The position numbers and the translations under genes were made by a program. From Loxodes magnus (taxonomy: Eukaryota; Ciliophora; Karyorelictea; Loxodida; Loxodidae), in contig CAMPDV010000255.1 of the NCBI GenBank assembly GCA_946699065.1, positions 62,001 to 126,000 on the forward strand: 64,000 nt of DNA, given 5' to 3'. The notes under the pieces were generated by a model. It was not told where the DNA came from and searched no databases. It saw only the letters and a program-made list of their open reading frames with translations. Positions 27,388-39,356 of the stretch are shown here, piece by piece (within the stretch, counting starts at the first letter, position 1; each line of letters opens with the position of its first letter).

Positions 27388-28369
27388 TCATTTTATCCTT
27401 TCAGCAAATTTATTTTTAAAGGTTAAATCATATTATTTCATTTTGCTTCTTAGTTTTTTTATTCTTAACTATTTATTTTGCTTAGATTCTGTTTTTTAAT
27501 TTATTTATAAAATCTAATTTTATTTTCCAAGAGAATCCCTAAAAGTATTGCTTTTAAATTACTTTTTGATACTAAAACTTTAAATTTACGATTTTTTTTC
27601 AGGACCTTTCAATTATTTTTTGAAAATCATTCCAGGATTTTTATCTTCTTTGAAAAGATACCATGGTAAATTTCCAACGTTACAAATTTCATCGCCACTT
27701 GAAAAATTCTCGCTGCAAAAACTCTCTTCAAGTATTTTACTAAAATTCTAAATTATTAAAATACCTTAGCTAAAAATTTTGAACTTGATCTTGACCATTT
27801 AGATAAATTTTTTAAGTTAATTTAATAGGGAATGCTTATCTTAATTTAAAAAGATTTATTTATCTAATCCAAATTTACTTTTTGAATCTTTCCCTACATT
27901 TTATTGACTAATCCTTTGATGTAATTTACCTCATAAAAAGTTGTTGATCTAAGTTCTGAAGTTAATTATTATCTAAATTTGATTTAAGGATTTTTTAAGT
28001 ATATTTAAAATCTTATGAAGAAATGTTTCTTATTTTACAATTTATTACTAAAAGAATAGATTCTTCCACACGTCTTGTTCTAAATTTGCTACTTATTTTT
28101 ACTTTCAGAGTTTAGCCACAAGAATTTCTAAAAAGAATCAAGTTCAAGCAAATTAAAATTTTTTTCAGTATTTCTTGGTTACCAATAAGATCATAAGGTA
28201 GTTAAACCAACTTAGCAATTAAATCAACTTGATTTAGTTTAGCTTGCTTATTAAGGAGTTATTCAAACCAATTAAGAACCTTGAATAATTGAAATTTTTT
28301 CTTCTAATCTTAAAATAGAAAATTTTTTATTTCTCTATTTAAGCTCATGGCGCGAGCTGCATGAGACAT
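27388..28369 (-). pseudogene. HK6: HATPase-like family member with a frameshift in exon 1
   Basis: Minus strand: ATG 28369-28367 (MSHAARAMSLNRE), exon 1 to the intron at 27748-27764 (17 nt, GTATTT...TTTAG), exon 2 to TGA 27390-27388. The family motifs are present (FKVLNWFEQLL, YDLIGNQEILKKI, LPWYLFKEDKNPG, YDLTFKNKFAER). Exon 1 loses one base relative to the other copies in the segment after QNLDQ; before it the reading is one frame, after it (GLVNKMQGK) another. The Trp of KWS is TGG where HK1 and HK7 have TGA. No close inverted partner is seen in the window. The 5' start, intron and stop are otherwise sound, so a sequencing error would make it intact. Confidence 0.65.
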
Positions 28370-31300
28370 ATTTATAAGAAATGGAAACATAAGATGAAAT
28401 TAATTATATAAAGAAAAGTGGATAGTAATTTAATAATAGGAAATGATTCATTTCACAATGATAATGGCTTAACTAATAAACTTATTTATTTGCTCAATAA
28501 ATATTCATTATATTTTTTCAATGATATGGGTTAAAACAATTAAATATAGCTTTAATATAAAAATAAATAAATAAATAAAGTTATTTTATTCTTCAAGAGA
28601 GCTTTGAGATTTTTCTATTATTTTAAAATTTCACATTTATCACTTAATTTTTTTCAGCAAAACTAAAAAGTAAAAAAAAATTAAATTTAAATAAATTTTT
28701 TCTAAATTGATTTAATAAAAAGAATCAAACTATTTTAAATTTACTTAGAGCTAACAATTTAGAGAAGCTTATAGAGAAAGACTATTAATATTTATTAAGA
28801 AATTAAGGTGTAAAATTTCTATCTGTTTTGTTCAATTAAATTTTTTAAAGATATTATAATTAGCAACAGTTCTTGAAATCTTAATCTCATTCCTTCTTTC
28901 TTTTAATTTTCTATCTTTAAAATATTATAAATAAAAATTAATAATTATTTAATTAATTGCGATATAACTATTAAAAATCCAATTATAAAATTCAAGCCTA
29001 AAGGAACTTAAAAATAATTTTTCTTTTAAAGCATTTTTAAATAATAAACTTATAAAGAAATGTAATTAAAAAAAATTTAAGAATAATGTGAAATATAAAT
29101 GATATAGTAAGCAACATAAACAAGGAGATTAAAATATAAGAGTAGACAAATGTAGAGATAATTTATAAAAGAAATTTAATTTAAAAAGTAAAATTTATTT
29201 AAGAAGAAATGAATAAACATAAATCATTTCTGTTTAGCAAATTTAAGTTAAATAATTCAGTTCATACCTGAATAAATTCATTTTTATTTCTCTATCAAAA
29301 TGATAAAAGCTAGTATTTAAGAGCGAGAAATTTATATTCAATAACCATAATAAATAAAAATTATTAAAGAAAATTTGCATCTGATTTCAAAGATAAATTT
29401 TGAAAAATTTCATGTAAAATATAAAACAAATGCTTCTATTAAATCCTAAGAAAGTTTCTTAATGAGTCAAAATTCAAGAAAAAAATTAGCAAGTTTAATT
29501 AAAATTTTTAGAATTTTAAAAAACTTGAACATATGTCTATTTAAGAAAATTTGAGTAAATCGCGTAAAAACTAAAATTTAAAGAAGAGATTCTGTCTTTT
29601 GCAAATTAATTATAAGACTAGAAAATAAAATTCAAGATAAAAATTTAATTTATAGCATACTAATTAGATAATTAAACATTTAATTAGTAGTTAAAATTAT
29701 TTAAAATTTTTAATAATTTAAAATTAAAAAAATTAATGGAAAGAGAGAAAAATTACAATAAATATTCCAATTTTTATAAAATATTAAGTTGTTTATGTAA
29801 AAATTAGGAATATTGGAACATTTAATAGATAAATTTAAGAAAATAAACTAAAATTAATTAATACTAATGTAAGAGAATTTTTTAAGCAATATAAGTAAAC
29901 TTAGAATGTATTTAGTATGACAAAAGTTTGATCAAATCGATATATTTGAGTATAAAAATAAAAAAATCTAAATCTCGAATATTATATAATTGACTGATAA
30001 AGATCATTCATTTTTAAGAATAATGATTTTTGCTTAAAATTAAAAATAATAAATCGTCCTGCTATAATATTTTTAAATTTTATTGATAATTAAAAAAATA
30101 AGTTTTCTTATAATTTAGTTAATGGAAAGTTAATAAAGTATTAATAAACAATAAATTAATTAATTTTTTTTTAATGTAATACTTTTTTAATTTTGCTAGC
30201 TAAAGGAAGAAAAAAATAAATAAAAATAAATGATAAAAAATTAATCTAAAGTTCGTTAATTGATTAAAAATAAAATATAAATGTGTATTAAATAATGAAA
30301 TTAGAAAATAAAGAAGAATGAATTGAAGCTTATTAACTATTTACATTATAAATAGAATTTTATAAAATTTAAATAAAATTTAATAGTTTTAAGTCTTTAT
30401 TCAATTAACAGTATGCATTTTCTTCTTAAATTAGCTTTTTTAATATAAACAATCTCTTTTCAGTAATAGATAATGATTTTTATTTTTCACTATAAAAATG
30501 TTAAAAATAAAATTTTTAAAGAAAAGGAAAAAAAATTAAAAGCAACTGATTTTCTATAATTAGGCAGGTTATTATAAATTTTTTTATTTAATAAATTTCA
30601 CAATTAATAAAAATAATAAAATCTAAATTTATTTAGAAGCAATACTTTAGAAAAATTATTAATTGCTAATATAGAAGCTAAATAGTATTTATTTTATTAA
30701 ATTTTAATTTTTTATAATGGTAAGAGTATGGGTCATAATACAGAGGAGTTTAAGTTCATGAGTAGTCACACTAATTTTTAATTTAAAGCCTTCTTTTAAT
30801 TATAATTGAAAATGTAAATTGAATAACTAAAACTTAGATTTGAAATAAATAAATTTATTTTTATTTAATTATTAATTAAAATTAACTAAATCAGATAGAG
30901 GTATTAAGAGATAATTAAAATAGAAAGCAAAAGGTACTTAATAGTTTGAAATTTTAAATCGTTTCATACAGTATAAGTCTATAAAATTAATGAATACCTA
31001 AATAAATAGGGGAGAATGCTTTTAAGTTTATAGTTAGAAAATAAAATTGCTTCTTAATGCTTTGAGATAAAAACTGGAAAAGTAGAAACTAATACATTTA
31101 TTATCTTAATATTTTATAATTTCTACAAAAGAAAGAAGATTAAAAAGAAGCTAATTATCTTCAATAAAATTTGAGAATAATTTAATTTTTTATAAACTAA
31201 ATATAGGAAAAAATAAAAATAAAATCTAAAGTTAATTAATAAAAATTTTTATATTTTATATTTTACAAATAGGTTAATCTTTTAAAATGTTAAATACTAG

Positions 31301-31662
31301 TTCCTTTAAATTATACCCCAAATTTTATTTAAAATCTGACTTAATTTTTCGTATTTTATTATAAAAATAAATAATTAAAATATAATTAAATTATAATTTT
31401 GAGATGCTTCATACTAAAGTACTTTATCTCATAATAATCCTTTTTATTTAAATAAGACTTAAAATCTAAATAAATTGCCTATTTTATAATTTATAATAAA
31501 AAAGTAGATATATAAGAAAGATATTATATTAATGCTAAATTATTAAATTTAAACTTATGGTATTATCTAATTCTCTTAAAACTCAGCATTAGAAAATTCA
31601 TTGATAAAATATACCTTCTATTTTATACCTTGTTATCTTTTATTTATCCATCTTTAATAAAA
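28370..31662. other. AT-rich stretch without recognised gene
   Basis: A/T-rich; nothing recognised apart from the family leader CCATCTTTAATAAAAATG just before 31663. Confidence 0.4.
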
Positions 31663-32670
31663 ATGATATATGATAGTCACGCCCCCAGCTTAAATAGAAA
31701 ATCTTAAAGAGCTTTCCTCAAAAATTATGAGAATAAATTTCAATTATTTAAAGTTCTTAACTGATTTGAGTAGTTACTTAATCAGCAATCTAAGCACAAT
31801 TAAGTTGATTTGAACGTAAAAATGATGTAACTACCCTATGAATTAATTGGCAATAAAGAAAAACTAAAAGCGTTCTTTATTAACTTAAATTAAATTCTTT
31901 TTAGAAACTCTTTTGGTTAATCTCTTTAAATTAAAATCACCAGCTAACTTAGAAAAAAACACTCAGAAGACTTTATAAGAATAATAGTAGATTGTAAGGT
32001 AAATTAGATTTCCTCGAAAGATTTGAAGAAAACTTCAGAAATCCTAAACCTAAAATTCGAGAATCAGTATCTTAAATACTTAAAGCAAGAATTTTATTCA
32101 TCTGAGGTTTACCTCAAGAGATTAATAAATGAGATGTAAGGAAAGATTAAAAAAGTGAATTGGAATGAGGCAAATAAATAATTCAAACTGAAAATAAGCA
32201 TTCCTTTTAGAATAGACTTAAAGAAATTATTCAAATGATCAAGATCAAGCTCAAGTTATTTAAAGAAAGTAAGTTATTAATTTAGAATTGTAGCGAAATT
32301 CTTGAAGAGAGTTACTGGAGTGAGAACTTCTCGAGTGACGAAGAAATATGTAACTTAGGAAATTTACCATGGTATCTGTTTAAGTAGGATAAGAATCCTG
32401 GAAAAATATTTAAATTAGATAAAGAAATTAAAAATTCTGGATATAAAATGTAAGTCATAACTATATAGTCTTAAGAAATAGATAAAGAGTGAAAAATTTC
32501 TAGATATTCATGAAGTAAAGAATAATATATTACAAAAAACTCCAAGAGTATGAAATTTATCAAGTTAAGAGTAGAAGATTAAAAAATTACGAATCAAGAT
32601 AAAGTAATATGATTTATGCTTTAAAAATAAATTTGCAGAAAGAAAGAACGAGGGAAGATTATATATCTGA
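31663..32670 (+). CDS. HK7: intact histidine-kinase-ATPase-like protein with two tiny introns
   Basis: Seen: ATG 31663; exon 1 31663-32268 (606 nt); intron 1 32269-32285 (17 nt, GTAAGT...TTTAG); exon 2 32286-32449 (164 nt); intron 2 32450-32468 (19 nt, GTAAGT...TATAG); exon 3 32469-32670 ending TGA 32668-32670. Spliced, this gives 323 residues with no frame break, and the intron 2 removal is needed to join the tail (..GYKI|LKKQIKSEKF..). Domain layout as in HK4: N-box-like LKAFFINLNQIL, degenerate G1-like IIVDCKV, last helix YLKRLINEMQG, strand KISIPF. Trp is encoded by TGA in NWFEQ and KWS, and by TGG in LPWYLF. Exon 1 and the start of exon 2 are almost identical to HK8; the rest of the tail is unrelated to HK8. 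Function unknown; probably a nucleotide-free pseudo-ATPase fold. Confidence 0.72.
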
Positions 32671-34555
32671 ATTATCTTTTTAGTTATAAAATTGCTCTCA
32701 GTTTAAGCAAGTAATAAAAGCTCTAATACTATCTCTTATTATTCATTATAAATTACTATATAAAATAGAGAAAATTGATGGATAATAAAAAAGACTTAAG
32801 ATAAAATTTTATTTTTTTTAAGAAAAATTTTCAAAGCAACTAAATTCTTTAAATTACTTTCTATCTCTTTTAAGATTATTTAAATAAATATTATTGGCTA
32901 TCTAAGCTACAAAAGTAGATGATTTATAAAATTTTATCAACTTGTTCATGCAACTAAATCTCTATCTTAATTCAAGTTTCTTTAATTTTGCCTAATATTT
33001 GAAAGTGATATTCTCCAAACTAAATGAAATTTAAAACAAAATAATGATTATTAATATGAAATATACTCAAAAATAAGGAATTTAATTTATAAATTATGCC
33101 TAATAAAAATTAATAGATATATCAAATTAATTTATTAAGTCTTATTGCTAAGCAATATAGAATATGAGGAAATTAAAAAAATCTTTAGAATTTTTCTTAT
33201 AAATGATAAATTCTGCCTGCTAATTCAATTTAATATAATTAAAACTAGGTGTTATTGTTATGATGTTCTAAGTAAAAAGAGTTGGCTTATAAATTTTATT
33301 TTTTTATGATGTGAGTATATTGTTATCTTTAGTTTATTTATTATATAAGCATTATAAAAAATTAACTTAGTAACTTACTTTACTAAATAAATAAAGGATA
33401 ATAAAAAAAATTATATTTCTTGGGGAGACTAAATTTTATATAAATCTTCATAAATTTAAACTTTTTTTTCTTTTAGGACTATTCTCAAGATTATCATCTA
33501 ATAAACATATTAAAAGAGTAAAAATAAAATTATTTTTACGAAATAGCTTTTTAATAATTAGGAAAGAAATAACTAGTTAGAAAATATTAAAAAAATGATG
33601 AAAAGAAAAAATCTTTAATTTAATGTGCTTTTATTAATTACATTTTTTCATTTTTTGGTAATAATTTAGTTTGGGAACTCTTTTCTATAAAATTTTTATA
33701 ACTAAAATTTTAAATTTTAAGAAAAATTTTTTCCTTTATTTCAATCAAATATATTCCTATATTCGTTTAAAATCTAACCCAACTTCCAAGCCTTATTCTA
33801 AAAATCATAAAATCAAATAGAAATTTCTAAGTTTATTCCTCCTAATATTTTATTATACATCTGTCAAAAATAAAATGTAGATTAATGATAATTAAAAAAT
33901 TGATAATTAAGATATTTATTCTGTATAAAATAAAAAGGATATTTATTATTATAAGCTTATAAAACATTTAGATAAGAAAATAAAAAATTTTCTCCGAAAG
34001 AAATTAAGTTCCTTTGAGAAATGTATTAATTACGAAATGATTATAAAAATAATTGATTGTTACATCAGTAATGAATAAAAAATAATTTTATCAAAATGAT
34101 TTATAAGTATAAAAGATAAATATATTAAAGTCATTTAACAAAAGATAAAACTCCAGATTTATGTTGTGAGGCTTTATTTTAGATTTATAAAAATACTCTT
34201 CAGTGTGAATATTTTATTATTAAAGAAGCTATTTGAATAAACATTTATTCATATAAGCTTTAAAGATAAATTTAATTAAAAAAATGAGTTTTATCTTAAC
34301 TTGGCAAGTAATAAATTAATTGAGTATAAAAAACATGTAATTAAAATTAAATTTTAAACTAATAGCTGATGCTACTATTCATAATCAGTTTTTATAGTTA
34401 AATTTAATTTTTAATTTATTCTCATAGTAAAATACTAATATTTATTTAAAAACAACCTTTTCAATATTATATTCATTATATTTTTGTATACTTGTATCAC
34501 TTGATTTATTTTCTAAATAATTCAACACTCTTACAAATTTTTTTCTTAATAATTG
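32671..34555. other. AT-rich stretch without recognised gene
   Basis: A/T-rich; nothing recognised. Confidence 0.45.
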
Positions 34556-34559
34556 AAAA

Positions 34560-34850
34560 GATGGTGGGAGCTGAGAATGACCTTTGTGACTAAACTTTCT
34601 GGTTTTATGGTTAGGAACAAGTTCCTTTCCTGTCGCTCAGAAAGTCCCTGGTCAGAGTCATTTTCTGAAGGGAACACTGTATTTGAGATTATCCGCTCTT
34701 GGTAGGGGCTTGAAGCCTGGCTGCTCATAGCGATGGAGCTCCCTAGCAGCTGTGCCTGGAGCACAACAGGATATCCCCGTTATTCCATAAAAAGAGAACG
34801 TCGGGTCGTGCAATCGGAAAGGAGTTTCCGGTCCAAAAACTTTTTTAGTT
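34560..34850 (+). ncRNA. Candidate structured Pol III RNA, about 290 nt
   Basis: The most GC-rich island of the window. Nested and adjacent helices are visible on the plus strand: GGGAGCT (34566-34572) with AGCTCCC (34737-34743); GAGAATGAC (34573-34581) with GTCATTTTC (34657-34665), one G-U; ACTTTCTG (34594-34601) with CAGAAAGT (34638-34645), enclosing AGGAAC-aa-GTTCCT; GCTTGAAGC; TGTGC-ctgga-GCACA; and a final CGGAAA-ggag-TTTCCG hairpin followed by T6 at 34841-34846, as in a Pol III terminator. Size would suit SRP RNA or RNase P/MRP RNA, but I do not find their conserved sequence blocks. A 72-codon standard-code frame on the minus strand is most likely incidental. Single copy in the window. 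Confidence 0.5.
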
Positions 34851-35693
34851 GAAATTAATTAATTAAATTTTTTTTCTTAGAATTTTTTATTGTTCTTTTT
34901 TTATTGATTCTTTTATTATAAATATATATCTGGTTGATATTTTTTTATAACTAAAACAAAATAAATTTTTTCAGGCGTTTGCTTTTGGTAATTATACACA
35001 GATGCAACTGCAATTTTAATTTAATCTTATTTTTAAACATAACTTTTTTAAATTTTTCTTTATTCAATAAAAAAAATTTAATTTATTTATTTTTATTTAA
35101 AAGGAATCCTCTATCTATTTATCCTTGGGCTAAAAATATTGTTGGAATATTTTTATTTTTTAGTTGTTCATACTCTTAATGATCTTCTTTTAGTCTATTT
35201 TTTTGTGTTTAAAAGTAAAAAATATTACTTAAGATAAATTTTTTTTGTATGATTCCACTTATATTTTTTTTAATTTTTAAAGCAACTTTTTTGATTCTAA
35301 ATAGAATATTTTTTGATTTTTTTATTGAAAATACATTTCTTTAATTTTTTACTTGATTAAAAAATATTTAATTATTTTTTTATCTATTTTTTATAGCTAA
35401 ATTATTACAAATTTAAATTTCTATCTTTAATTTATATAAAATTTAAATCAATTAGATTTATTTATAGGTAAAATCGATATTTCTTTTATGTATGGAGTCA
35501 TTTATTTTTTTCTTTTTTATAAATATAGTTTCCTTGTTAAATGTTATGGTTCTAATAATTTAAAAATTTTTACATAAAGATAAAAAGAAAACAGAAAAAA
35601 TAAATGTAAATATAGCTAATTAATTCCCAATTGTAAAAATGAAATAAGAATAGAAAGTAAATCTTTATTCTATTTATCTATAAATTAAGCTTG
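34851..35693. other. AT-rich stretch without recognised gene
   Basis: T-rich sequence between the RNA candidate and the G1 element; nothing recognised. Confidence 0.45.
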
Positions 35694-36341
35694 TACTAAT
35701 TAAGTATTAATAATAATAATAATATACTTAATTAAAGTGTTTGTGGTTTTGAGGTATTTCAACCTCATTTCCACTGACATCCAGTGATCGCTCCTGTATG
35801 CTTAAAATAAAAGTTCGGGTCATCCAGTTTTTTCGGAGTTCTGGAACTCGAATGGAAAATTCTTCTTCTGTAAATTCTTCCTTCTATCGTCACGTAAATT
35901 CTTGTTAATTCTCTTCAGATTTCTTCGCTGTTTCTCTTCATCTTTTCATTGTATATCTTGCAACTCTTGAATCTATGGAATTTTGATTAGCACAGGTAAC
36001 ATCTCTTGAGAATCCTTCTAATATTGGTTGGTTCTTTTTACTTATCGTCTTCTACTTCCATTTTTATTTCTTAGATTAGAGGCTCTATTCTTTTTTGTCC
36101 AAGTTGCTATACTTCGAATTCTTATTTGACTAATCTTTCTTCAGTATTTTAACTTTTTTCTAATAATTTTTTGTTTTCTTATCTTAATATTTTTACTTCT
36201 TCTTACAGAATACGCACAGATTTCAAAAGACTTTCAATTAATAATTATTCTTCATTTGCCTGTTTTTGCATCGTTTTTGGATTCTCTTATTTCCTATAGT
36301 TACTTGGCCTAGGTTTAGGAAGAATACTAATTAAGTATTAA
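35694..36341 (-). mobile_element. G1: complete short retroelement with 17-bp target-site duplication
   Basis: A perfect 17-bp direct repeat (TACTAATTAAGTATTAA) flanks the element at 35694-35710 and 36325-36341. Between them lie 614 bp on the minus strand: a short 5' part, one open frame, a small hairpin GAGGT-tgaaat-ACCTC, CAAACACTT, and a (TTA)n tail directly against the duplication. Variable-length duplication plus 3' simple tail and no LTR is the signature of target-primed (LINE-type) insertion. Only a gag/ORF1-like frame is present and no reverse transcriptase, so it is like the mammalian HAL1 arrangement. The perfect duplication suggests recent insertion. Confidence 0.8.
35765..36271 (-). 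CDS. G1 ORF: coiled-coil CCHC zinc-knuckle (Gag/ORF1-like) protein
   Basis: 168 residues from ATG 36271 to TGA 35767-35765. Residues 1-75 are a Glu/Gln/Lys-rich coiled coil (LLKSVRILQEEVKILRQENK). Residues about 91-104 are CYLCQSKFHRFKSC (plus-strand 35960-36001), a perfect C-x2-C-x4-H-x4-C zinc knuckle, the nucleic-acid-binding motif of retroelement Gag and ORF1 proteins. A basic region follows (KMKRNSEEIWRELTRI, RIYRRRIFHSSSR). One internal TGA is read as Trp; several TAA/TAG as Gln. The frame is also open upstream of the ATG to the element's 5' end, so an upstream start is possible. It presumably coats element RNA. No enzymatic domain. Related frames occur in G2 and G3. Confidence 0.75.
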
Positions 36342-37405
36342 AATAAATAAAATTGTTTGTTATATTTATATATAAAATATTAGATATTAGATATCTTTAA
36401 TGAAAATTATTAAATTATTATTTATTATTTTCATTTCTTTAATCAAAATAATAACCATGAGTTTTTATTAATTTATGATTAAATTTTTTCTCTAGTCTTA
36501 TATTCAAAGTTTTCATAAAAAGAAATTTTAATATTAAAGCGAAAAGAGATATTAAAAGCAGCCAGATTGTAAAGAACTCATTAAAATAAATTAGTTTTAT
36601 AGTTCTAAAAATATTTCTATTGTTTTTAACCACTAAAACTTTATTAAATGTAGATTAATTTATATAAGAAAATGTTTAGAGTGTTTTTGAGTTAATTTCG
36701 ACCTGCTATTCATGTTTTAATTTACTATTCTTTTTATTGCGTAATAGAAGATTTATTCTGAACGTTTCATGATCAATTTTTTTTATTTTTTCATTCCATA
36801 TTTTTCTAATTTTTAGCAATTCAAATTTTTTTTTAATATTAAGATAATTTTTTTTAAATTTCTGATACTTTTATTTATTTTTTTATAAATTTATTTTTTT
36901 AAAATTCCTTTTGATTAAGAAATAGTAAAGTCTTCATATTTTATATTATTCTCATATAAAGTATAAAATATATAATAAATAATAATTTTTTAATTAATTA
37001 AAGAATCAAAGCTTTTTTAAATTTCTTTAAATTATAAATTTTTTTAAATCATTTTATGTAATATAAAATTATCTTAATCTATAATATCTTAATATATTAT
37101 CTATTTAACTTAGACTTTAAATTAAATATAATAATATAAATATCTTTTAGGTTTTGATTTATTTTTATTAATTATCATAATAATTTTTTTTTTTAGTGAA
37201 ATTTTTTTAAACTTTATTTAGCTTTTTATTTTTATATCATAATAAAAGGTTAATAATTGTTTTATAACTTTACATTTAAGATTTTTATTTAATTTTTTTT
37301 TTTAATTTAGAGGTATATTTCCATATATTGAATATTAAATACGTGGAAAACCAAACAAAAGTGACTCCACGTCAATCTATTATTATTAATATTATTATAT
37401 ATTCT
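36342..37405. other. AT-rich stretch without recognised gene
   Basis: A/T-rich. A 64-codon hydrophobic standard-code frame on the minus strand near 36.45-36.63 kb has no supporting evidence. Confidence 0.4.
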
Positions 37406-37926
37406 TTAAAACCACCATAGTTGTTCGAAGGTGAACAACAAGGTCATCTTCATCAGAGGTTAGGGAAGTTAAGTACCCATAATCGACGTTATGTCTTCCT
37501 CTGCTTTGGTTTGGCCTCAAGACATAAGATTCTTAGACCTTCAACGTTGGCTTGACTTGGTTTCGTTTATTTTTAATACAGGAACGAAAAAGAAATAATA
37601 TTGCGAGCTTCATCAGAGGTGGGGAATTTAAGTACCCATAATTGACACATGTCGTCCTCTGCTTTGGTGATGCAATGAGACACAATCCTGCCATGTCCTT
37701 GGACCTCCAGCAAGTATTAAAGATTACGAGTATTCTAAAATTATATCAGTATTGAACATTTTTATCATTACTGAATAATTATACCAGTATTGAACAAGGT
37801 TTATCAGTATCTGATAATTTTATCAGTAATAGGCATTCTTGTCAGTATGAAACATTTTTTTAAAGAGCTGCACACCAACAAGAGTGCTACGCGCTCTATA
37901 ATCAAATTTATTTATTTATTTATTTA
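37406..37926 (+). mobile_element. S2: full-length S1-type SINE-like element
   Basis: Same order as S1 at 11 kb: 5' hairpin GTTGTTC-gaaggt-GAACAAC, two CATCAGAGG / AAGTACCCATAAT blocks, the 19-20-nt repeat array, terminal hairpin at 37865-37896 (GCTGCACACC here, two CpG-type changes from GCTGCGCACC) and the tail TAATCAAATTTATTTATTTATT. It is close to S1 over its full length, so both ends of the family can be fixed. Poorly matching candidate target-site duplication only. Confidence 0.78.
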
Positions 37927-37939
37927 TAAATTATATTTT

Positions 37940-38887
37940 TTAAGCAAAAATAGATTAAGATACATGGAAAGAATTAATAATATTTAGAATTATCAAAACT
38001 CTATTAACCTACATTTTTATTTTTCAAGGAAAAAAATTGTATAAATATGCGACTTTATAGATAAAATAAAACTAATAAAATGAAACTAAATAACTTAAAA
38101 TATTTTATTAATAATATGAAAAGCGAACTAAAATTTTATAATAGTAGACAATATATTAATTTTAAATTAAAAATAATTATTCCTAATCTCTTTTCTAAAG
38201 TAACTATTATCTTATTCGTATTATTAACCAAATTAAATAGAAACAAATTTTATATTAAATTTTATTAAAAAATTAAACGATAATTAATTATCAAAATAAT
38301 TTTTATTTTTTATTTAATCAATAGCAAAAAAATTTAAAAGAAAATATAAAAATAAAGGAAAATATTTGAAAAAAAACAACTAAGGAAAAAATTATAAATA
38401 ATAAGATTTAAATAATGTATAGACTCTAAACCGCTCAATTTAACGTTTTACTCGTCATTTGATTTAAATATAAAAAAATCCCTATAAAACACTAAAATTT
38501 GTAAAAATATTTATAACTATTTCTTAATTCTGATTTTCTCAAACTCAGAGAATATTACTTAAAATTTTTCTATAAATTGAATTATTAAATAATTTTAGAA
38601 ATAATTTCCTCAAATTTTCAATTTTAAATAAAATAAATTTTTTTTATTTATACATTTTTAATTTTAATTTTAAAGATTTAGTTTAAAATTATTAATAAAA
38701 AAGTATAATATTTCATCATTTTCTTATATTATATTAACACTTGTTATTTCTATTTAATCTCTAAAAGTAATTTAAATTTTTAATATTTATTCTACAAAAA
38801 TTGAAATAAATTTATTTAATTTTATCATTGCGAGTAAAAGTATTTTTGAGCAAAAACTCATAAAAAAATCACAAGTTTATTATAATT
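37940..38887. other. AT-rich stretch without recognised gene
   Basis: A/T-rich; nothing recognised. Confidence 0.45.
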
Positions 38888-39356
38888 AATAAATATAAAT
38901 GTTATAAATTTAGCAAAAGTTTAAATAGAAATATCATATTCAGTAGCTTTTATTTCATTAAGATTAAAAAATGTAGATTTTTTTAATTATAATTTAATTA
39001 ATTATTAATTGCTGACAGAATGATGTAATTTTACTATTATAAATATTTAAATTTTATTTTAAATTTATTTATCTAAAATATTATAAAACTACATTTAGAA
39101 TTATAATTTTTTAATATTTTTTATAAATAAATTTCAACTAAAATATTAAAATATATTAAATTCAGTAACTAACTTTTATCTAAGTAAGATAAGAAAATAG
39201 AAATGGTTCAAAGAAGCATAAAAATTTAGAAATAAATTATTAATATCTAAAGATAAATTTGTTGTTTGAGAATGTAATTTAAATAAATTCTTTAAATTTT
39301 ATACTTGGTTATAATTTAAAAATTATTATAAAAAGTTAAACTTATTCCTACAAAAT
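38888..39356 (+). repeat. Arm A of a long inverted repeat (partner 47836-48255)
   Basis: The reverse complement of this A/T-rich segment recurs at 47836-48255 with few differences (for example TTAGCAAAAGTTTAAATAG and GTAACTAACTTTTATCTAAG on this strand). Arm A has about 52 extra bases near 39062-39120. The arms contain no recognisable gene or mobile-element end. Confidence 0.75.

Noticed and set aside
34546..34764. 72-codon minus-strand frame over the GC-rich island
   Set aside because: The strand and region are better explained by the paired plus-strand RNA candidate with T6 terminator. Absence of stops in GC-rich DNA is weak evidence.
36439..36633. 64-codon hydrophobic minus-strand frame next to G1
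   Set aside because: Lies outside the G1 duplication, lacks any family motif and has A/T-driven composition.
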